DNA from: Phanerodontia chrysosporium | Lineage: Eukaryota; Basidiomycota; Agaricomycetes; Polyporales; Phanerochaetaceae | Reading direction: 5' to 3' | Length of the DNA: 64,000 bases | Assembly: GCA_001910725.1 (NCBI GenBank) | Contig: MJGA01000003.1 | Coordinates: 1,984,001 to 2,048,000, forward strand | In this document: positions 21,472 to 34,000 of the stretch, in pieces | Layout of the letters: each line of letters starts with the position of its first letter | Position numbering within the stretch: the first letter of the stretch is position 1 | The notes under the pieces: generated by a model | Database searches by the model: none | Seen by the model: only the letters and a program-made list of their open reading frames with translations | What the model was told of the DNA's origin: nothing | Translations under genes and position numbers: made by a program

Positions 21472-24233
21472 TCATCGTTGCTCCGGGGAAAGGTATGGCC
21501 CCGCTACCAGACAGAGATTCCTGGGTGTAAACTGCACATCGATGATAGGTGTCCGTTTGGTGGGGAAGGTAGCAAGCAAGTCCGTGCTTGGGTGTATGTA
21601 TCAGTATATATCCTGATTTATGGCAAAGTTGATACTTACGTTTGGATGTTCTCCTCGTGTTCCTTGCCTACACCGTTTGTGAGGACATCTGCACTATGAT
21701 CCGACATCCCGTTGACACCGTTAGTGATGCCATTGATACCATTCTCTCTGGCCTTGTTAGGCTGACCACCTGCGCCCTTGACGTCCCAGCACCGAACGGT
21801 CCAGTCTGCTCCACCGCTTACGAGCAGCGAAGACTCGGCGCTAAAGGAGAGAGAGTAGATTGATGCTGTGTGGCCAGTCATCTTCTTTATGCGCTTGCCT
21901 GAGCCGATGTCCCACAGGTTGATCGCAAGGTCCTCGCCCGCAGTCGCGAGATACCGACCGTCCGGGCTAAAGGCAAGGGTGGAGACGATACCTTGATGTC
22001 CGATGAAGACTCGAACACAAGAACCCTTCTGTACATCCCATAGTCTGGCGGTCCAGTCGCTTGAACCAGTAGCAAGATACAGCGAGTTAGGGTGAAAGCG
22101 GACGCACTGACGTAGTGTAAGCGTTGTTGTTAAAGAACATAGAAGTAGCACATACGTCAACATCGCTCAAATGGCCAGCATATATGCGCAACGCCGACGT
22201 CCGATCGGTTGACCACAGCCTGGCGGTCTTGTCCCTACTCGCTGTCGCGAAATAGATGCCCATCGGACTCCATTGCACATCCCAGACAGGATTCTGGTGT
22301 CCCCGGTATGCAACGACGTTCGTCATGGTATCGAGGGACCATAATCGAGCTGTCGCATCTGCGGATGACGAGATCAGATAACGTGGCGGTCCCGCCGAGC
22401 CCGATATTGGGTCGAAGTCCACGGCATACACTGGCCCGCCGTGGCCGATCAGCTTGCGAGTAGTCGAGCCGCCTTTCTCGCGCTGTTTTCGCAAGGTCGC
22501 AGCTGCATAAAGGTTCAATGGAAGTACGTCGAGGTGGCGTCGGGTCGGACTCACCGTCCTTGACCTGACTCGATTGGAAGTCACTACGGTAACCTTTCAG
22601 CTTCTCGCCTTTCAGGCTCCACAGTCGAATGTAGCTTTCAGAGAAACCAGCAGCCATTAACGAGGTATCTTGCGAGAATGTTATGCTAGGGACACTGCAG
22701 AAACTGTTAATACATTTCTGCACAGGCACTGTTTCGACTCACCCTTCACCGACGTCATGCAGAGTATACGCGCATATGCTCGGGAGTGCTTTTGCTCTCG
22801 CCGCAGCAGCTTGCGGCGAATTGGGGTTTACACCGTTTAGATACGCAGGCTCCAGCTTTATACGTTTTCTGGCATCTCTGACCCTTTCGACTTCCCGCTT
22901 TACATCAATGGTTTTGAATGTTGGGGGATGTGGCGGTAGTTCTGCGAGGGAAGGAGACACCAGCCCAGGCACTGAAGGCCGTAGATATTGCGTATCAAGC
23001 TGTCCGCCATTGGGATCTCGCTCGAGCATCGCTTTCTCCCGCAGCTCGCGCTCGGCCTCCTGCTGGAGTTCCTCCGGGAGTGGAGCAGGTCCGAGCTTCA
23101 GTTCGCCCTTAGACGCATTGAATGAAGCAGCGTCTTTGAAGCCCGCTTGTGGAAGCAAGGGTGACAGAACACCTGTGGTTTCTTCCCAGGCATTCGGTGA
23201 CAGTGACGCTGTGGTTGATGTTGTGACTGTACTGCACATTAGCACACGGTGCCGTAGAAATAGGAGCAAGCACATACCATCGAACTTCAGGTGATTATTC
23301 ACGACACGCATGACCGCTGCGCGACCCCGCTTGCCTCGCTCGCCAGTGAAGCCGTCTCCTGACCCTGTTGCCTCACCACCTACACCTTCCGTTAACCAGC
23401 CAACTAGCAGACTAAAGCCAGACCGGCTCATGCGTATCTGATACTTCTCATTTCGGAAGCGTTGGGCAAGTTCATCATGTTGAATGTGCGACGGTAGAAG
23501 GAGAGTAGAGAGGTGGTGGATGTCTTGATTATGTTGAGCCCTCAATGACGGTGAGAACTCTTCATGAAATCTGAGAGCTGATCAATAGTTTAGTAGGGTC
23601 GTAGAGCGTGCCCGTTGCCATCATACGCACCCGCTTCCTTGAAACCTTGTTGTATCAGGTCCAAGTAGAAGTGGACGAATATTGGAAACAATATTGGACG
23701 AAATTCGGGCTGGATTGCCAGTTCAGCTTCGGATGGGAATAGAGCAATCTGCGCACCTTATACATATCCAGAGAACCGTCTACCCACGCTTCCAGCTCGC
23801 GGAATCCCTCCTGTTTGTCGGTAGGGTCTAGAGACAGTATCTCCTCAGCACCCACAGTACCAATACTAGATATCAGCTTCTGTATATCCTGCTGAGTACT
23901 GATGCTCCCGAGCTCCTGGACAACTACTCCGGAGTCTTTGAGTGCGTTCTCACCCGGCCTAGTGGGCTTCTGCGCATAGACCGCTATTCGACTCGCCAAT
24001 TCCTCTGCCGAGATGGTATTGGATGTGAATGGACTAGGAGTCTTTTCCCCAGGGGAAGTTGACTCCAAAGATTCGCGAAGCAGCTTCTCCGCTGCAGCAT
24101 GACCTCGAAAACGAAGGTATTCGAGGACAAGTTTGTCGGTGGCATTGAGGTTAGTGGTGGAGGAGTCCGGAGGGTTGGTCGCTGCGGGCGACTGTCCGTC
24201 AGGGGTAGAAGCAGCCGGTGTTGCTGTAGACAT
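21472..24233 (-). CDS. TAF5: Transcription initiation factor TFIID subunit 5
   Basis: Eight exons (24233-23757, 23709-23631, 23577-23278, 23226-22743, 22694-22555, 22502-22156, 22106-21640, 21586-21472) give 802 residues. A LisH-like segment (LVLEYLRFRGHAAAEKLL) and the TAF5 NTD2 domain (PEFRPILFPIFVHFYLDLIQ) are followed by six WD40 repeats with clear GH...WD/W spacing, e.g. SSADATARLWSL, SRDKTARLWS, SSDWTARLWDV and GADWTVRCWDV. The last exon ends in LATFPTKRTPIIDVQFTPRN, the conserved TAF5 tail. TAF5 scaffolds TFIID and, in fungi, also SAGA. The start at 24233 is chosen for context; an in-frame ATG lies at 24320. It is divergent from the Rap1-like gene. Confidence 0.95.
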
Positions 24234-24441
24234 GGTTGTTTGTTCACGGGATTTCAGTGCATGAGGAGGTACTTTGTAGGCAGAAGTGAGATGCGCGTTG
24301 AGATCACGAGCGCGTTCCATGTCCGAACGTGGCCTAGCCTCTCGCGCGCCTCACGACTCACCCTCGCTCTGTGACTTTGTCCGGCTCGCATAACTTATGC
24401 ACTAAAATCATCATAATCACAACTAGGTGTAGGATACGAAG

Positions 24442-26752
24442 ATGTCAGACGACGACGCTATCTTTGTCGCAGAGGACCGCTCGCCCCTCCGAATCTATGT
24501 CGAGCCGACTGATGTACCCGACCGGGCGGCAAGGCTCATAAAGAAACTCAAGGTAAGGCAGACATGATGCTGCCAACATGTGGTCGCTCATTTCCCTCCT
24601 GATAGAAAGGCGGCGCAGACATCCAAATAAACTCTCGAGATGCCGACATTGTCATTGTAGGCGAAGACATCGATATCAGACGTAGAACCGTGGACGCACA
24701 CAAGGACAAGATAATTCTTGACTACAAGTGGGTGCAGGCTTCCTTGAAGCGCGAGGCGGCATACTTGGCAAGGGATAACTGGGGCCGTTTTCGAGTCATC
24801 CCGGAGGGCCAGACCAAGAGGTACGTTGTTGTGTATGTAGACTAGTGCCACACCGGACAAAGAACCGCCTCTGAACAATCTTATTCACATTTAGGCCTAT
24901 ATCTGGCATGAATGCAAGCGGAACGCAGAATGCAGCACCGATGCCCTTAGCTGGCCAAGGACAATCGTCCGCCCCTCAAATGGGGGACGTACTGTCGCAG
25001 CTCTCTCCACAAGTATTGGCATTCCTTCAGCAGCATCTCAGTGTTAACGGTGTCGTCCAACCAATGCAGGCCCCCGCGTACGCTCAGCCGTGGACCTCGG
25101 ACCCTACTGCACTACTTTCAGGCCCGACAATGTTGGTTCCTGTGCAACTTCAGCAACGAATTCTCGACCACATGTTGACTCTATCTCCATCAAACCAGTT
25201 TAGCTGGCAGCTCGCTAGGCTGGTGGAACAGTTCACCAAACAGCAGGCTACTGGTCATGCTATGATGTCCGGGCTGTCCGGACTCCCCGTGCCTAACCAC
25301 GCCACTCATCCCGCAATACCCGCATATAACCACTCTTTTGCTCCATCACCTGCTTTCCAGCAAGGGAGTTCGGCGGACGGATATGTGCCTGCAGATAAGA
25401 CCGCAGAATCTACTTCAGCTCCGGTCCGCATCAAACGTGAACGAGAACGTGAGTTTTATTACCTACATCCACCGCTGACGCCCCTCAATGACCAAATACT
25501 CGTAGGACACGACCGAGACGAGTCGTCGTCTCGTAGGAAACACAGGAGGCGCGATGTTGACGATGACGACGGCAACGAGAGCACGTCCCTCGCTACCGCG
25601 GAGCAGTCGGTGACTCCTGCGCGCAAGAGTATCGCCCGGCCCATTTTTGTTGACGAAAAGGGCAAACCCATCCTGTTCTGGGTGCAGCACGCGAAGTGGC
25701 GCAACCAATTCGTACCCGATATCCAGAAGTTCGGCGGCAAGATCGTCGCGGATATCGCGGATGCAGACTACGCGGTTCTCTTCACTCAAGCATTGGGCTC
25801 TTGGGACTACTTGCGCACTGCAGTCGAGCTCGGTACGCCTGCGGTGAGGCCGAGGTACATTACGCAGTGCATAGAGAAGGGGAGGGTGATCGACTCGTCG
25901 TCGTTTTCATTTGAGGGTACTTCGCTGAAAGACGACCATGGCAACCTCTTTCCGGTGAAACTAGCCGATATCTGCAAGAACGGAAGAGCAAGGGTGCCGG
26001 TTGAAGATGAGAGTTCGTCCGAAGAGGAAGTGGCAGAAGAGGAAGAGGAGAGTGAAGGCAGTGGAAAAGCGACAGCGAAGAAGGCGAAGTCCAACCGTTT
26101 CACAGAAGAAGAATTGACCCGAGCGAGCGACATCGTCAAGCAGCTGCTAGAAGAGAACCCCGAGATTGCTAGCTCAGTGATACATCGGATACTTTATCAG
26201 AAGGTGATTTTTATGCTAGAGTGGTTGTCCAGCGTGTTGACCGTTGTGCCCAGATACCTTCACATAGCCCTGCCTCATGGAGCTTTAAACTCGGCGGGTA
26301 CGAAGGTCCAATTGAGCGTGCTCGTAGACAGGCAAAAGCGAAGGCCGATGCGGAGCAAGGACCAGCAAAGAAGAATAGCCCATCGCCAAACAACCCTTCA
26401 CCCGCGTCACCACCCTCGCAGATGACGGGCGAACCCCAACCGCCTCCTCCGGAGCCAGTTGTAGACGACGAGCGGTATGTCCAGGACCTGACTGCCATTG
26501 CACAGCAGTTCGTGCGGGTGGTCAAGGGAGAGTACGAAAATAACTCCGACGACGAAGTGTTCGCGGTTCTCACCGACCAGGTATGTCTGCTCTGATGTGC
26601 GAGTGTTACATATGGGTTCAACGTGGACCTGCCCACAGGTCAAATGTCAGACAGCGCCTACTTGGCAGGAATTCTTTGCTCGACACCAAGGAGTTGTGGA
26701 AACACTAGTTAAGCAGTTCATCGACATGGAAAACGTGCAACCAGTGTTATGA
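24442..26752 (+). CDS. BRCT-domain protein, Rap1-like
   Basis: Exons 24442-24552, 24606-24820, 24895-25448, 25506-26203, 26233-26580 and 26639-26752 would give 679 residues. The N-terminal module has a BRCT-like strand pattern (LRIYVEPTDVPDRAARLIKK, then DADIVIVGE and ILDYKWVQASL). A clearer BRCT follows after a disordered linker (FVPDIQKFGGKIVADIADAD to PRYITQCIEKGRVID). Next come acidic and Lys-rich stretches, then a Myb-like helix set (FTEEELTRASDIVKQLLEEN) and a helical C-terminus. This order resembles fungal Rap1 telomere proteins, and that is the inference. The 57-nt intron at 25449-25505 is in phase. The junction at 26204-26232 would be only 29 nt, so it may instead be a frameshift. 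Confidence 0.6.
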
Positions 26753-27093
26753 TGCAGTACCGTCCAAGGTGATATCTTCATATGCTCATCGCGATTGAAC
26801 ATGCCATGTGTTCTGTCAAGTCTCCTTCAATACGCCGTGGACTAGATGCAAATCATAATATTATTATTAAGATCATTGCTGTGAACTCGCTTTCCATATT
26901 GACTCGCATGCAGCAACGGAGCCTCGTTGATTGGAAGAGTAGATTTGGGAGCGCTGCTTATGTCCCGGAGTATGACTGCGGCAATGCGAACTGGGCCGAC
27001 CTGGGTTCTTGGCGGACAAGTAGGTGTCTGGTCAACAATCCTATATTGGAAGAGGGTCTAATAATCCCCAGACATGACGCAACAGTTCACGGT
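26753..27093. other. Convergent intergenic region, no gene seen
   Basis: 341 bp between the Rap1-like gene and the complex I subunit gene. It includes an AT-rich patch at 26845-26875 and no supported gene. Confidence 0.35.
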
Positions 27094-27723
27094 TCATTCC
27101 TGAGCCTCGCTGCCAGGGCTTGGCTGAGGGTGCTTGAAGAAGCGCTTTCGTCTCTCCTCCTTCGTCTCCTCTGTAGAACCTGTGATATCCTTCCCGCCGT
27201 AGTCCAATGTACCGACGGCAGCCCCGAGAACTGCGCAAGAGGCAATGGCAGCCGGTATTGAGCGAGCTGGGGAGAATAAGCACGACTCTTCGAGCATCGA
27301 GCAGGCAGGACCACACACGCACCGCGAATTCCTGCCAAAAAGCCGGCTGCGCACCCGCCGGCTACGCCGTTCAGCGCGTCGTCCTTTTGTCTCTGGTTCG
27401 CTACCACGGACTCGGTGAGGGCGAAGGTCGCGCCCATCGCGGCTAGTGAGGAGGGCAGATGTTAGCCCCGAGGAGTTCCGACGTCCCTCAAAGACCATTC
27501 AAGGACACGCACCGAAGACACCGATGGTACCCCCCGTCCGCGTGAAGAATCCAGCGGCACCCTTGTTGTGAGTCCCGAGTGCGTTCTGCACTGCACTGAC
27601 GACCGCACCGACACCAGCGCCCTGGAGGCCGACTGCGGCAGCGTAGCGCAGGGACGGTTTCGGGTCGTATTCGATAATTGGATGCTGTGGGGTGTCGGAG
27701 TGCAGCTGGTGGGCTTCAGCCAT
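27094..27723 (-). CDS. Complex I subunit NDUFA11/B14.7-like (NUO21.3-type)
   Basis: Exons 27723-27513, 27442-27323 and 27266-27094 give 167 residues. The protein is a Tim17-like four-helix membrane protein: LRYAAAVGLQGAGVGAVVSA, GTIGVFAAMGATFALTESVV, DDALNGVAGGCAAGFLAGIR and AAIASCAVLGAAVGTLDYGG. Length, glycine-rich helices and the Tyr-Asp end match the fungal accessory subunit of mitochondrial NADH:ubiquinone oxidoreductase. Tim17/22/23 relatives share the fold; the NDUFA11 assignment is by overall pattern. It is divergent from the EED-like gene, with 188 bp between them. Confidence 0.8.
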
Positions 27724-27911
27724 GGCGGTCAGAGGGTAAATGAGTGCAGGTCGTGCTCGTTCGTTCGCGAGTCGGCAAGAAGCGCGGACACTCGGGTTCT
27801 CGATTTGGGCATGGAGTTCGCACTCTCTGCCGCGCCGCCTCCGTTCTCTCTTCCTCCGCCATCGACATCACACAACATTCACGCATAATATTCCTGACAC
27901 CCTCTACCAAC

Positions 27912-29986
27912 ATGGAGGTTGGCGGGAGAAGTGACCCATGGTACAGAAATCCAGCCAATCAAACCCCGTTCAGTCTTTCCAAGTTCGCTTGCGTATGTCC
28001 TATCACAAGCTCCGTATTTCAGGGCATTGCGCTGAGACGATGTTCAGTCCCAGAATGCGCCGCCGTTTAGTGTGTGCGCGGCATTCCCATGGCACTTGCG
28101 TAGCCTCGACAATGACCTGTTTTCTGGTCAACTTCGCGAGGAGAAGCAACTTGAAGATGAGTGGCGAGAAATGGTCCGTACCTGGGGCGGCAGTGTCTTG
28201 ATAGGCAGCCGAGGGTGCATCTATATTATGTCTAAACAGAGAGCACCTGGCTATGTCAAGGTGCCTCGACCAGGATCTGTGAGCCATCACCGTACTCAGG
28301 AGAGAGGAATTATTGAGACCTGGGCTTCCAGAAAGCGGATGACTCCACTGTGCGCGCGATTGCCTGGGCTCTGTCTCCTACAGCAATCACGGAGCCTCTG
28401 GCGATAATTGCGGCTTCCAGGTCCATTTTCGTCGTGAACGTGAAGACAACGAAGATTATTGGGAAGTTAAAGGGCATGGTGGCGTAAGAGCCCTTTCACT
28501 CACACACTGAGACCCTATTGACTCTTTCTCCGAAGGAGATACTATCCATTGCTGTTCATCCCCGATGGCCATACATGTTCTTGAGTACTTCGAGAGACCA
28601 GAGTACCCGGCTGTATGACCTGACTTACAAGCCACGGGAAGTTCCGAATAATGTACACTGGCCCCCTTACAACCAGCCAAGTTACGCCGGGACTGCTTTC
28701 GGGTTGCATTCATCTGAGCCAGAGGGGGAAGGTATTGGTCGCTGCATTGGAGTGCTTGTCGGAGGCCGCTCTGGTGGACATGATGGTGCCGTACTTCATG
28801 CAGTATGTGAATCAATCACAATACAAAGCACATGCCGGGCTCTGATCTAGGCAAATAGGCATGGCATCCATCAACAGATGTTATAGCTACATGTGGTGTA
28901 TGTGGCAGCACTTGTTTAGTCTGTAGTTCTGACAACAGTGTATTCTAGATGGATAGAGCAGTCAAGATATGGAGGATACCCAAGGTGGATTATGAGAAGT
29001 TAAAGCAAAATGAAGAGACCCTTGCACGAGAAGACAAGCCTCTCTTCAGTACGAACCTGGTGCATAAATCTGGAGTTCTTGGTATAGCATGGTATGCAGC
29101 ATGCTGTTGCTCTACCCTGAGCTAACCAGCTAATGTGTTATGATCATAGGCTTAATGCTGATACCCTAATATCCTATGCTGGGCCTGCTCTCATGCGAGG
29201 AGAGCATGTAAATTCAATGTACGAGTTACCTGGGGAAGGTGAAAACGCTATCAGTGAGGATTGACATGTTTCTGGAGCTGAACCACCTTCAACAGTTGCT
29301 GTTTGGCAGTGGCTTGGATATTCACGTTTTTTAAGAGATGGTCAAGTTCGACCAATTATGCAGAGTGCTGTCATGGTGAGTTCTTTGTCCTCACTGAGTT
29401 GCTAAGCACAGACTAATGCAATGCATAGGATTATCAAAACAGTGGTGAGTAGCGTCTTCATGAGCATTCACAGATATGGCTTACAGATTTTCCAGATTCA
29501 TTCAGAGTGTATGCATTGTATGCACTACCTATGGGCTGCGCCAAGATTCACTTCTACATTTCGCCTCACCAAAATCACGACCCTATGGTGCTCGTGCCAG
29601 ATGGAAAGCAAATCCGAGTTTTCAACATCTCACATTTCAAGCCAAAGACAGCACCTCATTTCCCTATTCAAGGCATGGCTTCCTCTGGTAGTGACAATAA
29701 TGGACCTATAGGTTTAGCAGCAACAATGTCCCAGGTGGTTCTTGGCGATTTTGGACAAGATGAGAAGAACAATGACGATGAAGATCTATCAGAGGTTTAC
29801 CCACTTGCCAAACCAGTCAAGAAACTCTTCAATGAAATACAAGGATGGCTTATTGATGGTGAACAGGCAAGTGAGCTACATAGTTCATTGCCAGATATTG
29901 AAGTTTGTGAGATGGCATGGGGTGGACAAGCAGTCATTGGGATTGGCAAGAAAGGTGCTTTCTGGCAATGGCACCTACAAATGTAA
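27912..29986 (+). pseudogene. EED/ESC-like WD40 gene, disrupted
   Basis: Exons at 27912-27992, 28048-28278, 28332-28483, 28536-28802, 28859-28897, 28949-29091, 29150-29375, 29429-29444 and 29487-29986 restore a WD40 protein related to the Polycomb PRC2 subunit EED: LAIIAASRSIFVVNVKTTK, STSRDQSTRLYDLTYKP, HPSTDVIATCGMDRAVKIW, PLFSTNLVHKSGVLGIAW and a C-terminal blade ending GIGKKGAFWQWHLQM. EED reads H3K27 methylation. Two lesions are visible: exon 3 is one base short (near 28470) so its end does not phase with exon 4, and TGA stands at 29262-29264. Both could be avoided only by unusual splicing. From about 28860 the sequence is AT-rich and poor in CpG, unlike the first exons. I judge it a recent pseudogene, but a sequencing error for the indel is possible. 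Confidence 0.65.
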
Positions 29987-30156
29987 ATTTACTAAAACAT
30001 ATAAATGTATTTATTTAAAGGTGATTTGTGTACTTGTCATGGCATCAAAACTCTGATCCATCTCTGCTTCTGAAGGATGTTAGAGTTTGAAGGAAGTTGT
30101 GGACTTTCATGAAGTTACCCCAGACATTCAGAGTTGCAAACTCCCTTAGTTGCTAA

Positions 30157-30336
30157 TGTCGCGGAGCTAGGGCTCAATGCTGCACAAGGGAGGGCAAGTG
30201 GGGAGGTTGACAACTGAGTGCAGTGGAGTGAGTCACGCAGTGACAAACAAACTTGTTCAGCTGTCTGTATTGATCAAGAGGTTGAGATGACAGATTGGGT
30301 CAAGAAGTGCTACTCTTATATACTACAGTACTCTAG
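30157..30336 (-). repeat. Truncated, CpG-decayed LTR fragment of the E1/E2 family
   Basis: It begins TGTCGCGGAGC like an E1-family LTR read on the minus strand and stops where the outer element's LTR begins, at the position equal to CTACAGTACTCTAG of the family. Compared with intact copies, most CpG sites read TG or CA. It is an older LTR into which later events fell. Confidence 0.8.
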
Positions 30337-31018
30337 TGTCGCGGAGCGAAGGCTCAACGCTGCACAAGGGAGGGCGAATGGGGAGGTCGACGATGAGGCG
30401 CAGCGGAGCGTGTCACGCGGCGACGAACAAACTTGCACAGCTGTCCGTATTGACCAAGTTCTATTAGTGGTGTATGCTACAATACAAGTGACGGGCTTAC
30501 CTGTCCGTATTGACCAAGAGGTCGAAATGACGGACAGGAGCGAGGGAGCTACCCTTATATACTACAGTACTCTAGGGCAGGCTGTACGATTACCTAAGCT
30601 GATGGGCAGTGCTTGGCATAGCCAGCGAGGCTGCGACGCGAGGCTGTGCGGAGGCTATGTCACGAGGCTGTGTCAGCTGGCAGTGTCTCGAGGCTGCGTC
30701 GGACCGAGGCTGTGTCATCAGGCTGATCAGCTCGGCGTGTCTCGGCGAGGGGAGTTATCAGGGATGACAGTGCCTCCTCGGCGATCCGGGGAACCGGTTG
30801 CAAGGCAGACCAGTGATCCGGGCAGTGTCTGAGCGCGCAGCGGGATGCGCTGGCGTCTGGGGGTGATGCGCCATCAGGGCGCTGGCGCTGAGTGGCCAGG
30901 CGCTGAGCGTGGGCGGCTAGGACTCCAGACGGCGCGAGGGCTGCTCGCCCGTTGGATTAATCGAGGAAAATAGCCAAAAATCGGCGAAAAATAGGGCTGC
31001 GCCGTCACATCCGTGACA
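30337..31018 (-). repeat. E1 3' LTR
   Basis: 682 bp, TGTCGCGG...CCGTGACA on the plus strand. It has the family features: terminal palindrome-like TGTCACATCCGTGACA (one end), TATATAAG-type promoter box, doubled CTTGGTCAATACGGACAG motif and several CAGCCTCG repeats. The segment between the doubled motifs differs from that of the 5' LTR. Confidence 0.9.
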
Positions 31019-31057
31019 TTACCCCCCTCCTAAAACCGAGCGTCCTCGCGAGGTCGT

Positions 31058-34000
31058 CTAGATGTGGCGCCCCTCTTCCCAATCGAGATCGGCCTTAGCG
31101 CGATCGGAGGCAGGAAGGAGAGAGACGTCGACTTCGGTGACGAACGGGCGAAAAGAGGCGGCAAGGGCTTCGAAGGCGGTGGCAGCGAGCTTGCGGGGCG
31201 CTTCCGGGTTTTCGCGATGGAACTTGTTGACCAGAGCTTTGGCGTGCTTGAGGTTGTCTGCCTTTTCCCACGTGTCGCCGGCTTGGCCGTAGCCTTTCCA
31301 GTGGACCTTGTACTGCAGTTGGCGGCGGTATATGCGGCTGTCGAGGATCTTCTCGACGACGTATTCTTCTTCGCCGGCAACCTTGACAGGTTTGGGAGGC
31401 AGAGGCTTCTTGACGCCCTGATCGTGCCACGGACTGAGGCGATTGACATGGAAAACCGGGTGGATTTTCAGCCAGCTCGGAAGCTCGAGCCGATAGTCCA
31501 GATCGCCGATCTTTTCCAGAACCTTAAACGGACCCAGCTGGCGGGGGCTGAGCTTGGGCGAGGGCTGATCAATGCTGAGGTCTTTCGTGCTGAGCCAAAC
31601 CTGATCGCCGACTTTGAAGGAGTGGGCACGTTTCTTCGCGGCCTCGTACTCTTCTTTCATGCGGGCTTAGGTTAGGCGCAGGGCAGCTTCGGCTTCCTTG
31701 CGAACATGAGCCATACGGTCTAGGCGCTCATCAAGAGCGGGAACCTTGGTGTGTTTGCCGGCCGGGATCGTGAAGTCCGGTGTGTAGCCGTAAACTATCT
31801 CGAAGGGGGTGCGCTCGGTAGCACTAGACACGTGAGAGTTCAGGGTGAACTCGGCCATCGGGAGCCAATCGACCCAGTCGTCTTGGCGCTGGGAGACGAA
31901 GAGACGCAGGAATTTCTCAACTTCCTGGTTCTTGCGCTCGACCTTGCCGTTGCCTTCAGGGTGATATGCCGTGGTGAGACCGGTAGCGATGCCGAGGCGC
32001 TTATACAGCGCTCGCATGTACTGAGCTGCAAACTGGAGCCCACGATCGGAGAAGATCTTGCGTGGGAGGCCGTGGAGGCGGAAGATGTCCGTGTAGTGGA
32101 CGTCGCCCATGCCGGCAGCGGTGATCGTTGAGTCGACCGGCACAAGGTGGCATTGATCCGAGTAGTGGTCTACGTAGACCGCGATCGAGTCCTTCTTGGT
32201 CTTGGCGTCGCGTGGGAGCTGCATGATGAGATCCACGCCGACGTGTTCCCAGGGCCCTGAAGGGACGTCGTGGGGCTGTAGAGTAGCCTTCGGGTGCGGG
32301 GCGGACTTGTACCGTTGGCATTGATCACAGCCGAGCACGTAGCGGCTAACGTCGGCGGAGATGCGCAGCCACCAATAGTACCGAGAGACCAGTTCGAGGG
32401 TGGTGTGCTTCCCGGGGTGTCCGGCAGTCGGCGCGTCGTGGCAAGACTTGATGACGTCGTTGCGTAGCGCGGCACTGTTCGGAACGTAAACTTTCCCATG
32501 ATAGTAGAGAAGGCCGTTGTCTTCTTCCCATTCGAGAACACCGTTGCACAGCTTGCGGGGCCCCTTGGTCCGGAGAATCTGCAGAGCGTCTGCGACCTCC
32601 TTTTCCTTTTCGGAGCAGTCGCGGATGCGCTTCTCGAGGGGGGAGGGGTTTGCGAAAGCTACCGTGGCAGCTATCTTAAACAACTCTGGCTTCAACACTA
32701 TCTGCGAGCGGTTGTCCTCTTCGTCGGAGACATGCAGCGAGGAAGGCCGGGAGAGCGGGTCGGCGAGGAGGTGTGTCTTGCTGGAGCGGTGGATAATGCG
32801 GAAGTCGTACTCGGCGAGGTAGGAGGCCCACCGGGCTTGTTGCCGCGTGAGATTCTGCGCAGTCTTCCAGTACTGGAGGTTCTGATGATCGGTCCAGATC
32901 TCAAAAGGCTCCGGGAGTCCTTCGAGGAACTGGCGCCAGTCCTTGAGAGCTTCGATGATTGCAAGCACCTCGCGGTCCCAGATCTCGTAGTTCCACTCGG
33001 CGGGGCTCATGGTCTGCGAGCGATACGCGATTGGATGCCAGAGACCATCTTCAGGGTTGCGTTGGGCTATGACTCCTCCAGTGGCGTAGCCAGAAGTATC
33101 GGTCTCGACGCGAGTTGGCCGATCAATACTCCACATGGCGAGCACGGGCTGAGTCGTGAAAGCGCGCTTGAGCGTCTCGAAGGCTTCTGCCTGTGCAGGA
33201 CCCCAATTAAACGGAGTGTCCTTCTTCGTCAGATCGTGCAGCGGGCGGCAGATCTTTGAGAAGTCCTTGATGAAGCGGCGGTAGAAGTTGGCAAACCCGA
33301 CAAAGCCTCGTACATCTTTGAGGTTCTTCGGGGTCGGCCACTCGGCTACAGCCTTAACCTTGCCGGGATCCATGCCGACTTGTCCTTCGCTGATCAGGAG
33401 CCCAAGGTACTCGATCTCTGAGCGCTCAAACTCGCACTTTTCGGGCCGAAGGTATAGATCGTACTTGGCGAGGCGTGCCAGGACCTCGTGAACAATCTTC
33501 CGATGCGAAGCGAGATTGTTCGACCAGATGAGGATGTCGTCGAGGTAAACTGCGACCTTGCTCTCAGCGATGAGGTCGGCGAAGATGTGGTTCATAAGGG
33601 CCTGGAACGTGGCGGGGCTGTTGCACAGACCGAAGTACATAACTCTGGGCTCGAAGAGACCGCGGTTGGTGACGAAGGCGGCTTTCCACTCGTCACCTTC
33701 CTTAATCCGGACGTTATTGTAGCCCCAACGGACATCGAACTTGGTGAAGATCTTAGCGCCCTGGAGCTTCCCGATGATGTCGGAGGCGAGCGGAAGGGGG
33801 TAGCGATTCTTCACAGTGATGTCGTTGAGCTTGCGATAATCTTGAATGAACCGGAGCTTGCCGTCCTTTTTCTTGATGAAGAAGACAGGGGAAGCGATCG
33901 GAGACTTGCTGGGGACGATATAGCCCTTGGCGAGTGCGTCGTCAATGAACCGCTGTAGTTCTTCATTCTCGATCGGGGACATGGGATAAACCTTTGATTT

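Noticed and set aside
29254..29295. A 42-nt GTGAGG...CAG segment that would remove the TGA of the EED-like gene
   Set aside because: It would delete the coding-like stretch EPPSTV next to a conserved WQWL and is short. It cannot be excluded, but the separate frameshift still breaks the gene.
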